From Dillenia suffruticosa (taxonomy: Eukaryota > Streptophyta > Magnoliopsida > Dilleniales > Dilleniaceae): DNA of 64,000 nt. The notes beneath the pieces are model-generated. The model did not search any database. It was not told the origin of the DNA and saw only the letters and a program-made list of their open reading frames with translations. The DNA lies in NCBI GenBank assembly GCA_033439265.1, contig JAVTVX010000031.1, positions 10,463,501 to 10,527,500 on the forward strand, written 5' to 3'. The first letter of the stretch is position 1. Every line of letters begins with the position of its first letter. Made by a program: the position numbers and the translations under genes. This document shows, piece after piece, positions 10,398 through 20,608 of this stretch.

Positions 10398-11933
10398 TAT
10401 TGAACAAAATATGTTTTGATGATCATTAGGAGTAATAAAAGTTAATTGTTGATATTTAATTTAAATTAAAAAGAAAATAGAAGAATTGATAAAATAATTT
10501 TAGATAGGCAAGTCGCCTTATTCATATAAGGCAAGGCGACTTATGAGTATGATTGAAAGAAATTTAGTTAAGTCAAAATACCTAAGGCGACCTGACCTTT
10601 AGTCTAAGACGACCTGAGATAATCAAGTCTCAGATGTCTATGTCTGCACAAAACATAAGGTGACTCAATGACGACCTGACCACTTCTAGGATGACTCAAC
10701 CATAGACACAGGATGACTTGATAAATTCAAGTCTCAGAGAATTTAGTCTGCACGATAAATTAGGTGACCTAATTGTAAGAAAGATGACCTGACTCATCCA
10801 AGCCTCAGAAAGCTTACTCTGGACAACTTATAAGGCGACCCAATTATGAGCACAAGACGACTTGAACCTAGAAACAAAAACACAAGTTGCCTCCATAAAA
10901 TGAATAAGATGACTTATGAAAAACAAGTCACAGAAGTTTATGTCTGTACAAACCTAGGACGACTTAAGCTTAGGTATAAGGCAACCCAAGCAAAAGGAAT
11001 AAAAAAACAAGTCGCCCTGGTAAATTCATAAGACGACCTAATTAAATTTGTTATACATACAAGTCGTCTTACCCACAAATGGAAGCCACCTTGCAAAATA
11101 AAAGTCAAGGTTGAGGTGACTCATTATTTCTATAAGAAAGCTTATGTCTTGACAAGACCACTCATGGTGGAGACAAGTCCCCTTATCTCTCACATTCAAA
11201 GTCTTGACAAGTAGGCTTATATATCTATCAAGGCGACTCATGAATTCAAATTATAAAGACAAGTCTGCTTGTTGTCTCGATAGATCGACCTACTGTGTCT
11301 AACGTTTATTTGCTAAAAAAAGTTACTGCAAACTTATTATACTATTCACTTACCTCACCAAACATTGAAATGCATTCAATGGTGTCCAACGGCTACATAC
11401 TATTCCTCGAATATAAAATCAGTTGAAAAACACAAAAGATGAGAAGAAAAAAATTGCTTTAATAGCACTCTGAATATTGTTTACCGATCTTATTCTTTAT
11501 CAGTACTATAACGAGCATTCTTAAGATCAATAGCTTCATTTTGCCTTTTACTTTCTCTCTATCTATTGTGTAAAATCAGAATTATGTCATTCTTAATTTA
11601 TGCAAAAGAGATAAAGGGAGGTATCAGATTAGATTTTTGATTGATCCTGTGAAAAATCAAGTTGAAATATTTGGGAAATACTTGTATGGTTCACTAGTAC
11701 CACTGAAAGTTAGTTTGTAATTTCTTGAATAGAATAGTGGATTTGAAAATTTAGGTAAATTTTGGGAGTGAACGTACACCAAGAAGGTGAATCACTATAA
11801 ATTGTGTGTGTCAATCTTTATTTACTTTCTTCTTTGTTTATTAGTGTAAATTAAGTTTTAAATCCCTGTAATTCATAAAAAATTTGTAAATAACCTATTC
11901 ACCTCCTCTAACTTATTATATTTAGTGTCAAAA
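10398..11933 (+). repeat. Copia-A 3' LTR
   Basis: The 1,536-bp partner of 1713-3250 begins TATTGAAC (the 5' LTR has TGTTGAAC) and ends GTGTCAAAA (5' LTR: GTGTCAACA). Differences include a deletion near 10668, absence of the 18-bp duplication of the 5' LTR, and an extra segment of about 25 bp near 11475-11500. CAAAG follows at 11934-11938. Confidence 0.92.
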
Positions 11934-11938
11934 CAAAG

Positions 11939-13534
11939 GTTTTCCCGTTTGCAATCACCATTTTCGATTGAAACCCTAGGTTTTGCCTTGTGTGACTCCA
12001 TCATCGCAGTCCCTAATCGATCGAAGGTCTATACCCGCATTCCCAATTTTGCTAAGACCTAAATCCATAAATAGATGCTGAACACAGGTATGGACTTTGA
12101 GATCAACAACTTGTTTCTTTATCACACGAAGTCTCATCCCAATGAGCACAAATTGTGAGCCTCTCTATTTTACTTTCCTCCAATGATCAATCATCTCCAT
12201 CCATAACTTCCTCCATGCAATCATCCCCACAAACCCCTGCGGCCCTTTCACAACAACCAGAATCACATACTGGGCCTCCGGTCTGAATGCCCAAACTAAA
12301 GGATCCACAGAGGAAGCCTCGCATGTTACTCCCACGATCGACTATAGTCTCCTCTAGTGCCAACACTACAAACGAGCCTCCTTCCCCTTCAATGGAACTT
12401 AAAGAGTCTCCCCTTATAGACCAGTAGCAACCATCTTCTTCAAGAAGACCTAAGTCATGGTCTCGAGTTACAAAGGGCAAGGCGATCATTCCCCCACCCC
12501 CATTGAAGTTAACAGGCTGTCTCGTTCAACTCTGCAAAACACAAGCGTAGGTATTCTAATATCTCTACCAGGCTTGTTATTTCTTGCAAGTATTTTCATG
12601 TTCCTACGCTAAAGTCACTAGGCTTGCTTGATAGAATCAATGGTTTTTTATCCACAATTGGTTAGAGTAATTACATGAATTTGTCATATCCTGCTTTTAG
12701 ATAACTGACATGTGAATTCTACACTATATTTCAGTTTGATACCACTTCACAATTGACAGTAGACACTCCAGGAGTCATTGAATCTAGACTGATGAACCGT
12801 ACATTTCATTTCTTTTTGACACAATTTAATGAGACTTTAGGGTTTGTGGATACACCTATTTCTAAAACCTCTGCTTGTGCTTCTGTTTGTGATTACACAC
12901 TCATTTCAATTCATATTGCTCAAGTATTTGGTTGAAAATGACAAATGACCCTAACCATTTCGATCCTAGTCATTCAAAGAGTTAATATCTTACGGATCAT
13001 GCATTGCAAACTATACTAAGATTTTTGGCTTTCAATTTTTCTAGGAGAAAGGCTAGCTCTGCCGTTTGCACTAAACCAGAATTGTTTTCCTTATGGTCTA
13101 TGACCCAAAATCATAAAGTTGATCTTGGTTACTGGCTTGCTACCCAAATTTGAAGTGTTTTGAACTCTTTTGCTAGACCATTAATTCTTGGATCATTAAT
13201 CACACACTTGGGTATAAATTTGAAGGTTTTAGACTTGGCACATTATAACGTGCATATTGCTTGTTCGTCTGAACCATTGGTTTTTGAGTACTTGTTGAGA
13301 ATAGGTGTTTTTTCTATGAAGGATGGTATTTATCATTTTACCTTACCAGGTGACATCCAGTCGAGAGTTCATTCTAGTTTTACAGGTCATTTCGATACTT
13401 TGAGACCAATGCCTTTCACTTCTCTGGCTCAAACTGTGCACAACATACAACAACATCTCTCGCGAATGGAAAGGAACATTCAAGCACTCGCCGACTTTGT
13501 GGGTTTTCAACTTCCATTCCCGCCATCACCTTAG
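11939..13534 (+). pseudogene. Athila-type env-like ORF remnant
   Basis: Directly after Copia-A the interrupted Athila sequence resumes. 11939-12480 reads as a leader, Pro/Ser-rich in translation and with stops. From about 12480 pieces of a post-pol ORF can be followed through many stops. The clearest stretch is 13050-13534: K-P-E-L-F-S-L-W-S-M, then G-Y-W-L-A-T-Q-I, a stop, and an open run (13160-13534) with R-P-L-I-L-G-S-L-I-T-H-L-G. This order matches the helical domain of Athila ORFs. The C-terminal half (about 13420-13510) has a Gln/Arg-rich helix. Function of the intact family protein is unknown. Confidence 0.6.
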
Positions 13535-15137
13535 GGGAGTTCTCTCGTTCTTTATCATCTTTTCATTGTCCTACTTCATAGATTAGCATCTTTCAATTTT
13601 CTTTTCTTTCCTATCTTATTGTGTTAGGTGTTTTTCTGAGACTGATTTAAAATTGTGCTGGTTGTTAGTTGTTTTAACTTTGTGCCTATATTTCTTATCT
13701 TTTGCATACATTGACGACAATGTAGTATTTAGGTGTGAGGGAGGATTTTCATACCAATGTCATTTTTTTTATTTTTCTTTGAAGTTTCGCGCTCTTTTGA
13801 ATTTTTTTTATAATAATTTTGAATTAATATACATTGTTAATTTGAGTTGAAATGCATGAAAGAGGCAAGTGTATTAATTGTTTTTGGATAAAATTGTTTT
13901 GAGTCTCTCATTGATCTTGATGATTGAATCAAATAAAGATGTGATAGATTTGATACAAAATTAAACATTTCCGTGAGCTTTTGAGCTTTAAGAGCATACT
14001 ATCATCTTAGTTCTAAATTTTCTTTAATGAGTGTTTATCAATCATAGTATATTTATTCTAGAACTTGCTTTGCTATGCTTTTTGAGACCACATCCATGAG
14101 TTCATATATTAATATGATGGGGCACTTGGGTTTACCCTTTTGGCTCTCAAAAAAACAACCGTCCCGTGCATAATATTCCCCCTAGTGAAATCATTTGAGT
14201 TTATACCCATTTTCTTTGCTATAACCACATTAATTGACACATGGCATTATTTTTATGTTTAACCTTCTTTTTGATTCTTATATCAAAGAAACATATGATT
14301 AAAATATGAATCGAGTGGTTATTTGTAAAAGGGAATGAGTAACTTTATTGTGGGATTGTTTTAGAGATTCAATCATATGATTATGGTGATTTGTATATGT
14401 TCCATATTTTCATTTATCCTCAAGTCTTTTATCTTTAAAAAAAAAAAGAAAAAAAAGAAAAAAGAGAGAAAACAAAGAAGAAAGAAAACGAAAAAAATTC
14501 CCAGAAGTTGAAATTTGGGAACTTGGAGAAATTCAAAAGTTTTGATTCATGAATGAGATGGTCTTGATTGGGTTATTTTTCTTTGAATTGATTGTATTTA
14601 ATAACATGAGATATATTTGATAGGGGAAATGGTCTTGTATTTCTTGACATACTTCTTTTGATATATTCATGACACATCACATTTACCCTCTTATCCTACA
14701 TTTACCTAAGCTTAGTAACAACGCTTATAAAGACCCCCGGATTTTTGTTTTGAATTCATATAATTAGTGGTGGAGATTTGATAAATAGCAAGTTTATGGT
14801 AATGACATGTTATGATTTGATTTTGAGAGATATTGATAAATTTCTTTAAACACTTTGAGTGTAAGAGTGAATTTTTTGTGATCGTATTGGATCTTGATAC
14901 ATTGAATTTTGATAAGATTACTGAATTTGATGCGATTCTTATATTTTCTTTTAAAGTTATGATACTATAATCACTTGCTCTTTGGATTATTGTTTTGACT
15001 TGAATTTTTTGATATATATTGATTTGGAATTGTTTGAAGATGGACTGAAGGAGGGAAAGGAGTGAAAAAGAGAATAGTTGTGTGGCATTGGTTTAGTGAA
15101 TGCTTGAGGACAAGCATTGGTTAGGTGTGGAGGAATT
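13535..15137 (+). other. Long 3' non-coding region of the Athila-type element
   Basis: There is no gene. It contains 'taggtgtgagggagga' (about 13730), an A/G-rich stretch at 14437-14495, and 'gaggacaagcattgg...gtgtggaggaattt' (about 15107-15137). This last phrase is the purine-rich lead-in found just before 3' LTRs of this lineage. Confidence 0.6.
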
Positions 15138-16448
15138 TGATAATGTGCAAAATGTTAAAATTTATTATTGATATTATTGTTTGATTTTGGATTTGTTAGT
15201 GTTTTTATAGATGGCTTTTATGACTTTTTATTTTTAGGGGATCAAAATTGGAAGATTGGATCAAAATGTGATTAAGGAGATAATTTGGAGCTAAATGGTG
15301 CAAGACATTAAATTTGGGCCAACAAAGCAAAGGAAGAAGTATCAAAGAGTGAAAGATTTAATTTTAGTAGAAATTTTACTTCAAGTAAATTGTTTTTTTA
15401 GGAGTTAATTATTTCTTATTTGGAGGGATCATCCTAATCCTGAGAGTGGAGGAAACTTTTTAGATCTAGATCACAACAAGAAGATTCCTCATTCATCTTG
15501 GGAGTCTCACGGCACTATATATATCTTTTTAAGGTGGGTGGCGGCTATACACACTTTTTCCTTTTCTAGGGTTTTAGTTTCCTTCTCCTTAAAGTATATT
15601 TTTCTTTTCTTGACTTAAGAACATGGTTACCATCATAAGTGGCTAGTTTCTTTTCTTCTGATTCAAGGAGAATTATAATTTGATTGTTTTCATTATGAGA
15701 TTATTGTTTCATTTAATTTTTTGTCTTTTAATTCAAGTATTTGTCAATTGTTGATTTATTTATATAAAAGATTGATATTGATTAATCTGACAATTTAATT
15801 CAATATTAATTTTTCTATTGCTATCCAAGATTTCAGTGATTCGTAATTATCATGAATGAATAGTACAAGTAGCAACTAGACTTTTTATGTTTATGGGTCT
15901 TTTACCAATATTTATGTTTAATTTAAGGAATCGATGAAACAAAATTAAATAATTACGGCTATCCCAATTATTTATATTTTGGTTTAACTGTTTTCACAAA
16001 ACTTAATACTATTATTATATTGATATAGAACGCTATTGTACCTAATCGATTAATGATATATTTTGATTGGATGCTGGGTTTAGTGAATTAATTTTGAAAA
16101 ACACAAGATTATTATGGCTATCTTGATAAATCTAAAGTTAAATGCATGAATTGTAAAAATAATATTTTTTTAACCAATGATCAGTGAAACAATCGAATGT
16201 GTGAACCCTTGGATCAGAGATTGGTAAATTGAATTTCTTTTCTAATTTTCAGTATTTTTGCGTTGTTGATTTGTCTAATTTTAGGTTATTTATTTTTGAA
16301 TAAAAATTTATTTGATAAATCCTCCCATTTTTTTTGTCAATCACTAAGAAGTTAAGTAATTTAGTTTTTGTGAGATTCGACTTGGTACTAGTATTGCTAC
16401 AAGTTTGTTTACATTGGGGGAATCAGTATTAATTTGAGGGTTTCGACA
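15138..16448 (+). repeat. Athila-type 3' LTR
   Basis: It starts TGATAATG directly after the purine-rich lead-in and ends near 'gggtttcgaca', giving about 1.3 kb. A TATATATA box at 15516-15525 is followed by leader-like sequence. The distal part contains 'attcgacttggtac' and 'acattggggga', phrases typical of Athila LTR ends. The exact right end is uncertain by a few bases, because the left LTR is not in the window for comparison. Confidence 0.65.
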
Positions 16449-16584
16449 ACCCGTCCAATACAGTTGAGAGAGGAAAGAGATAGTGGTTTTGAATATCCAA
16501 AGGTATTTTGATCCCTTCAAATGAGAAGTGAGAGAGGCGGGAGAGAGTGAGCAATAAAAAAAATACAAAAGGCAAGAAGACAAC

Positions 16585-16714
16585 CTACTTACTTGGATGG
16601 GGTTGGTGACATTCATTGCACTTAGAATGGGTACCAGCCTAACGTCTTCCCAAAGTGGAAGAGTGTACGTCATAATTTGTGGTGGAGAGGGCCTGCATTC
16701 ACGCGGCCCCTGCC
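16585..16714 (+). pseudogene. U1 snRNA copy 1, stem-loop I deleted
   Basis: The 5' end reads CTACTTACTTGG, changed at positions 1 and 9 relative to U1. About 33 nt are then missing: stem-loop I, the U1-70K binding hairpin. Stem-loop II (CATTC/GAATG around ATTGCACTTA), stem III, the Sm-type site ATAATTTGTGG and the terminal stem-loop are present. The USE is also damaged ('gatcccttcaa'). Probably a pseudogene. Confidence 0.8.
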
Positions 16715-16730
16715 CAATTGTATAGTTTAA
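16715..16730 (+). terminator. 3' box of U1 copy 1
   Basis: It matches the plant Pol II snRNA 3'-end signal CA(N)3-10AGTNNAA exactly: CA, seven bases, AGT, TT, AA. It lies directly after the RNA body. Confidence 0.6.
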
Positions 16731-17111
16731 AATTTTATTATTGGATTGGGCTTTGTGTTGGTGTTTTATTGGCCCCTTGTCCAATTTGTAGTCCAAAATT
16801 TAGTTATTGGATCGGACTTTGTATTGGACATTTATCGACCTTAAGAGTTAAGAAAATTATATAGAAATGTAAAGAATACTTGACTATTATTGAGCTAATA
16901 TATAAACTTAAGTGTGTCATTTTTTTTGGACCTCTAATAACCAAAAGATTTGGCTATGAAAGTCCAAATCAAAAGTTTAGACCGGCTCTCTTTTCAAATA
17001 CAAACTTATACTAAGCTGATGTGTTCTTGGTGATGGTGTTGAAGATTGGGTGGGTGGTACAATTGAGAGAGGAGAGAGAGATAGTGGTTTTGAATATCCA
17101 AAGGTATTTTG

Positions 17112-17167
17112 ATCCCATATCGAATGAGAAATGAGAGAGGTGGGAGACAGAGAGCAATAAAAAAATA
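17112..17167 (+). promoter_or_regulatory. USE and TATA of U1 copy 2
   Basis: ATCCCATATCG (17112-17122) matches the plant USE RTCCCACATCG at 10 of 11 positions, about 75 bp before the RNA start. A TATA-like AATAAAAAAATA lies near 17157-17167, about 30 bp before the start. The gap of about 34 bp fits the spacing known for Pol II snRNA genes rather than the shorter Pol III spacing. Confidence 0.7.
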
Positions 17168-17186
17168 GGAAAGGCAAGAAGGCAAC

Positions 17187-17348
17187 ATACTTACCTGGAT
17201 GGGGATTATGGGTGATCAAGAAGACCCATGGCCTAGGTCGGTGACATTCATTGCACTTAGAATGGGTACCAGTCTAACATCTTCCCAAGGTGGAAGAGTG
17301 TACGTCATAATTTGTGGTATAGGGGGCCTGTGTTCACGCGGCCTTGCC
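17187..17348 (+). ncRNA. U1 spliceosomal snRNA, copy 2 (best preserved)
   Basis: The 162-nt body matches the usual plant U1 length. The 5' end ATACTTACCTGG is intact and can pair with 5' splice sites. Stem-loop I is a perfect ATGGGT/ACCCAT hairpin around GATCAAGAAG (U1-70K site). Stem-loop II is CATTC/GAATG around ATTGCACTTA (U1A site). Stem III (TCTTCC/GGAAGA-type) and the Sm site ATAATTTGTGG follow. Stem-loop IV is weakened (GGCCTT at its 3' side). Stem changes relative to the usual U1 are compensated on both sides. The 3' box is imperfect (TA for CA, GA for AA). It could still be a functional variant; expression is unknown. Confidence 0.78.
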
Positions 17349-17737
17349 TAATTGTATAGTTCGAAATTTAATTATTGGGTTGGGCTTTGTGTTGCTTTTT
17401 TAATTGGCACCCTGTGCAATTTTCTAGTCCAGAATTTAATTATTGGGTTGCGCTTTGTGCTGGACATTTATCGTAAGAAAATTATAAAGAAATGTAAAAA
17501 ATACTTGACTCTTATTGAGCTAATATATATACTTAAGTGTGTTATTTTTTTGGACCCCTAACAACCAAAAGATTTGATTTGACTCTAAAAGTCCAAATCA
17601 AAAGTTTAGACCGGCTCTCTTTTCAAATAAAAACTTATACTAAGCTGGCGTGTTGTTGGTGATGGTATTAAGGATAGGGTGGGTGGTAGAGTTGAGAGAG
17701 GAGAGAGATAGTGGTTTTGAATATCCAAGGTATTTTG

Positions 17738-17748
17738 ATCTCACATCA
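17738..17748 (+). promoter_or_regulatory. USE-like element of U1 copy 3
   Basis: ATCTCACATCA matches the USE at 9 of 11 positions, 72 bp before the RNA start. The TATA region is weak ('caataagaaaaagga'). Confidence 0.55.
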
Positions 17749-17809
17749 AATGACAAGTGAGAGAGGTGGGAGAGAGAGCAATAAGAAAAAGGAAAGACAA
17801 GAAGGCAGC

Positions 17810-17972
17810 ATACTTACTTGGACGTGGTCTATGGGTAATCATGAAGGCCCGTAGCCTAGGTTGGTAACATTCGTTGCACTTAGAATGGGTACTAGCCTAA
17901 CATCTTTTCAAAATGGAAGAGTGTATGTCATAATTTGTGGTAGACGAGGCCTGCGTTTGTGTGACCCCTGCC
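17810..17972 (+). ncRNA. U1 snRNA-like gene, copy 3 (variant)
   Basis: About 163 nt with all four stem-loop regions. The 5' end is ATACTTACTTGG: position 9 is T instead of C, which weakens pairing to the last exon base. Loop I is AATCATGAAG, loop II has GTTGCAC for ATTGCAC, the Sm site ATAATTTGTGG is intact, and stem IV is disrupted (GAGGCC...GACCCC). Likely a decaying copy, though nothing major is deleted. Confidence 0.65.
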
Positions 17973-17988
17973 CAATTGTATAGTTCAA
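17973..17988 (+). terminator. 3' box of U1 copy 3
   Basis: CA, seven bases, AGT, TC, AA: an exact match to CA(N)3-10AGTNNAA directly after the RNA body. Confidence 0.6.
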
Positions 17989-18364
17989 AATTTAATTAAG
18001 TTGGACTTTGTGTTGGTTTTTTTATTGGCCCCCTGCCCAATTTTCTAGTCCAAAATTTTTATTATTGGGTCAGACGTTCTGTTGGACATTTATCGACCTT
18101 AAAAGTTAAGAAAATTATATAGAAATGAAAAGAATACTTGACTCTTATTGAGTTAATATATATACTTAAGTGTGTTATTTTTTTGGACCTCTAACAACCA
18201 AAAGATTTGGCTTGGAAAGTCCAAATCAAAAGTTTAGACCGCTCTCTTTTCAAATTAAAACTTATACTAAGCTGGCGTGTTGTTGGTATTGGTGTTGAAG
18301 ATGGGGGTGGTAGAGTTGAGAGAGAGGAGACAGACAGTGGTTTTGAATATCCAAAGGTATTGTG

Positions 18365-18418
18365 ATCCCACATCGAATGAGTAAGAGAGGTGGGAGAAAG
18401 AGAGCAATAGAAAATAGG
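18365..18418 (+). promoter_or_regulatory. Perfect USE of U1 copy 4
   Basis: ATCCCACATCG at 18365-18375 is an exact match to the plant snRNA upstream sequence element, 71 bp before the RNA start. The TATA position has a weak A/T run ('aatagaaaatag', about 18406-18417). Confidence 0.75.
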
Positions 18419-18435
18419 ATAGGTAAGAAGGCAAC

Positions 18436-18599
18436 ATACTTACCTAGATGGGGTCAATGGGTGATCATGAAGACCCATGGCTTAGGTTGGTGACATTCAT
18501 TGCACTTTGAATGGGCATCGGCTTAACATTTTTCCAAAGTGGAAGAGTATATGTCATAATTTGTGGTATAAGGGGGCTTGCATTCGCGTGGCCCGTGCC
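18436..18599 (+). ncRNA. U1 snRNA-like gene, copy 4 (variant)
   Basis: About 164 nt. The 5' end ATACTTACCTAG keeps U1 positions 1-10 but has A for G at 11. Stem-loop I pairs (ATGGGT/ACCCAT, loop GATCATGAAG), stem-loop II pairs (CATTC/GAATG, loop ATTGCACTTT), and the Sm site ATAATTTGTGG is intact. Stem III is weaker (ATTTTTCC/GGAAGAGT) and stem IV has G.T and mismatch positions. It has the only perfect USE of the array plus an exact 3' box, so with copy 2 it is the likeliest to be transcribed. Confidence 0.7.
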
Positions 18600-18615
18600 C
18601 AATTGTATAGTTCAA
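18600..18615 (+). terminator. 3' box of U1 copy 4
   Basis: CA, seven bases, AGT, TC, AA: an exact match to the plant snRNA 3'-end signal just after the RNA body. Confidence 0.6.
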
Positions 18616-19060
18616 AATTTAATTATTGGGTTGGGCTTTGTGTTGGTTTTTTATTGGCTTCCTATCCAATTCTCTAGTCCAAAATTTAATTATTGGATCG
18701 GGTTTTGTGTTGGATATTTATTGATCTTAAGATTTAAGAAAATTATATAGAAATCTAAAGAATACTTGACTCTTATTGAGATAATATATATATACTTAAG
18801 TGTATTATTTTTTGGACCCCTAACAACCAAAAGTTGGAAAGTACAAATCAAAAGTTTAGACCGACTCTCTTTTCAAATAAAAACTTATACTAAACTGGTA
18901 TATTGTTGGTGATGGTGTTGAAGATGGGGTGTGTGGTAGAGTTAGAGAGGTGAAAGATAGTGGTTTTGAATATCCAAAGGTATTTTGATCCTATATAGAA
19001 TGAGAAGTGAGAGAGGTGGGAGAGAGAGTAATAAAATAATAGGAAAGGCATCAAAGCAAT

Positions 19061-19239
19061 ATACTTACCGAGACTGAGTCTATGGGTGATCATGATGACC
19101 CATGGCCTAAGTTGGTGACATTTATTGCACTTAGAATGGGTACCTGTCATAATTTGTGGTAGATAGTCATTGCACTTAGAATGGGTACGAGTCTAACATG
19201 TTCTGGAAGAGTGTATGTCATAATTTGTATTAGATGGGG
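19061..19239 (+). pseudogene. U1 snRNA copy 5, rearranged
   Basis: The 5' end (ATACTTACCGAG), stem-loop I and stem-loop II are followed too early by an Sm-like 'gtcataatttgtgg'. A second copy of the stem-loop II to Sm region then follows (about 19168-19230), and the terminal stem-loop is missing. The USE is poor (ATCCTATATAG, 8 of 11). This looks like an internal partial duplication in a dead copy. Confidence 0.75.
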
Positions 19240-19541
19240 ATGTTAGATGTTCATTAGCCTTAAGAGTTAAGAAAATTATAAAGAAATGCAAGGAATCATA
19301 CACTTCAAGAACTTGATGGAGGGAGGAGCCATGGGCTGTGTGTATTAATTTTTTTTGGGGCCCCCAAACAACCAAAAGATTCGGTTTTGAAAGTCGAAAT
19401 CAATAAAGTTTGGACTCACCCTCTTTTCAAATAAAAACTTATATTAGCTGGCGTGTTTTTGGTGATGGTGTTGAAGAGGGGGTGGGTGGTAGGGTTAAGA
19501 GGGAATAGAGATGGTGGTTTTGAATATCCTAAGATATTTTG

Positions 19542-19597
19542 ATTCCACATCAGATAAAAAGCGAGAGAGGTGGGAGAGAGAGTGCTATATAAAAATA
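19542..19597 (+). promoter_or_regulatory. USE and TATA of U1 copy 6
   Basis: ATTCCACATCA (19542-19552) matches the USE at 9 of 11. A strong TATATAAAAATA lies at 19586-19597, 33 bp downstream and about 31 bp before the RNA start. This is the best TATA box in the array, although the RNA body behind it is broken. Confidence 0.65.
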
Positions 19598-19616
19598 GAA
19601 AAGGCATGAAGGCAAC

Positions 19617-19836
19617 ATACTTACCTAGAAGGGGTTTATGGGTGATCATAAAGATCCATGACTTAGGTTGGTAACATTCGTTGCATTTAGAATGGGTACA
19701 ATAACAAATTGGGTCTTAGCTTTAATATTTGGGGTCAGCCATTGCATTTAAAATGGATATACTACCCTAACATCTTCCGAAAGAGAAAGAGTGTATGTCA
19801 TAATTTGTGATAGTAAGGGCTGCATCGGCCCTTTCC
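19617..19836 (+). pseudogene. U1 snRNA copy 6, with internal insertion
   Basis: The 5' end ATACTTACCTAG and stem-loop I are present. Stem-loop II (ATTCGTTGCATTTAGAATG) is followed by about 40 bp of unrelated sequence and then a second partial stem-loop II (about 19738-19757), stem III, an Sm-like site (ATAATTTGTGA) and a shortened terminal hairpin. The insertion makes function unlikely. Confidence 0.75.
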
Positions 19837-20342
19837 TAATTGTTTAGTCCAAAATCTAATATTGGGTTGGGCTTTGTGTTGGACATGCATTGGCCTTAAG
19901 GAGATATGAGTTGGCTAGGCCTCCCAAAATCAATACCAGTTTCATAATCAAGATTAGAAGATTGTAAAGAAATGTAAGAAATTATTTACTTTTAGACCGC
20001 AAGACTTTTGAACAAAAATTAGTCATACATATATTATATAATAATATATATACTTATGTGTACTAACTTTTATTTATATTTTTTTATTTTTGGCTTTGGC
20101 CCCCAAACAAACAAAAGATTTGGCTTTGAAAGTCCAATACAATAAAGTTTAGATCGGTTTCAAAAAAAAAAAAAAATAGTTGGTGTGTTGTTGGTGATGG
20201 TGTTGAAGATGGGGTGGGTGGTAGAGTTGAGATGGAAGAGTGATGGTGATTTTGAATATCCTAAGGTATTTTGATCTCGAATTGAATGAGAAGTGACAGA
20301 GGTGGGAGAGAGAGGGAGCAATAAAAAAAAAATAGAAAAGAC

Positions 20343-20498
20343 ATACTTACCTGGAGGTTGGGTGATCATGAAGACCCATGGCCCAAATTGGTGACATTCA
20401 TTGCACATAAAATGGGCACCGATCTAACATCTTCTCAACGTAAAAGAGTGTATGTTATAATTCATGGTAGAGGGGCCTGCGTTCGCTTGGCCCCTGCT
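20343..20498 (+). pseudogene. U1 snRNA copy 7, degraded
   Basis: About 156 nt. The 5' end ATACTTACCTGG is intact and the terminal stem GGGGCC/GGCCCC is the best in the array. About 6 nt are lost just after the 5' end, stem II has a C-A mismatch, and the Sm site is changed (ATAATTCATGG). The USE matches at only 7 of 11 positions, and the 3' box has AAT for AGT. Confidence 0.72.
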
Positions 20499-20608
20499 CA
20501 ATTGTTTAATCCAAAATTTAATTATTGAGTTGGGCTTTGTGTTGGACATTCATTGGCCTTAAGAGTTAAGAGTAGGCTAGACTTCCCAACATCAATATTG
20601 TTTTCATA

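Larger units (their letters stand above)
1713..11933 (+). mobile_element. Copia-A: complete Ty1/copia element (SIRE/Maximus-like), defective
   Basis: The element is 10,221 bp. It has two LTRs of about 1.54 kb, a tRNA-iMet-type primer-binding site just after the 5' LTR, gag and pol remnants, a second env-like ORF downstream of pol, a purine-rich tract and the 3' LTR. CAAAG flanks it on both sides (1708-1712 and 11934-11938). Both LTRs have lost one terminal base in different places: the 3' LTR starts TA instead of TG and ends AA instead of CA. Long LTRs, a multi-knuckle gag and a post-pol ORF point to the SIRE/Maximus lineage. Stops, a frameshift, a gag deletion and a changed RT active site make it non-functional. 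Confidence 0.92.
684..16448 (+). mobile_element. Athila-type Ty3/gypsy element, 3' portion, split by Copia-A
   Basis: In order this holds the integrase C-terminus (684-1143), the phrase 'cttgttgggaggcaaccca' typical of the post-pol region of these elements (about 1206-1225), an untranslated stretch, the Copia-A insertion (1713-11933 plus one CAAAG), an env-like ORF remnant (about 12480-13534), a long 3' non-coding region and a 3' LTR beginning TGATAATG. The 5' half is absent. The LTR runs directly into a U1 snRNA repeat unit, so the element probably inserted inside that array. Confidence 0.7.

Noticed and set aside
12187..12489. Minus-strand frame of 100 codons
   Set aside because: Antisense to the Athila env-like region, Gly/Cys-rich without domains.
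16344..20408. Recurrent minus-strand frames (60-150 codons) across the U1 array
   Set aside because: They recur only because the units repeat; they lie antisense to the U1 promoters and RNA bodies and differ in frame and length between copies.
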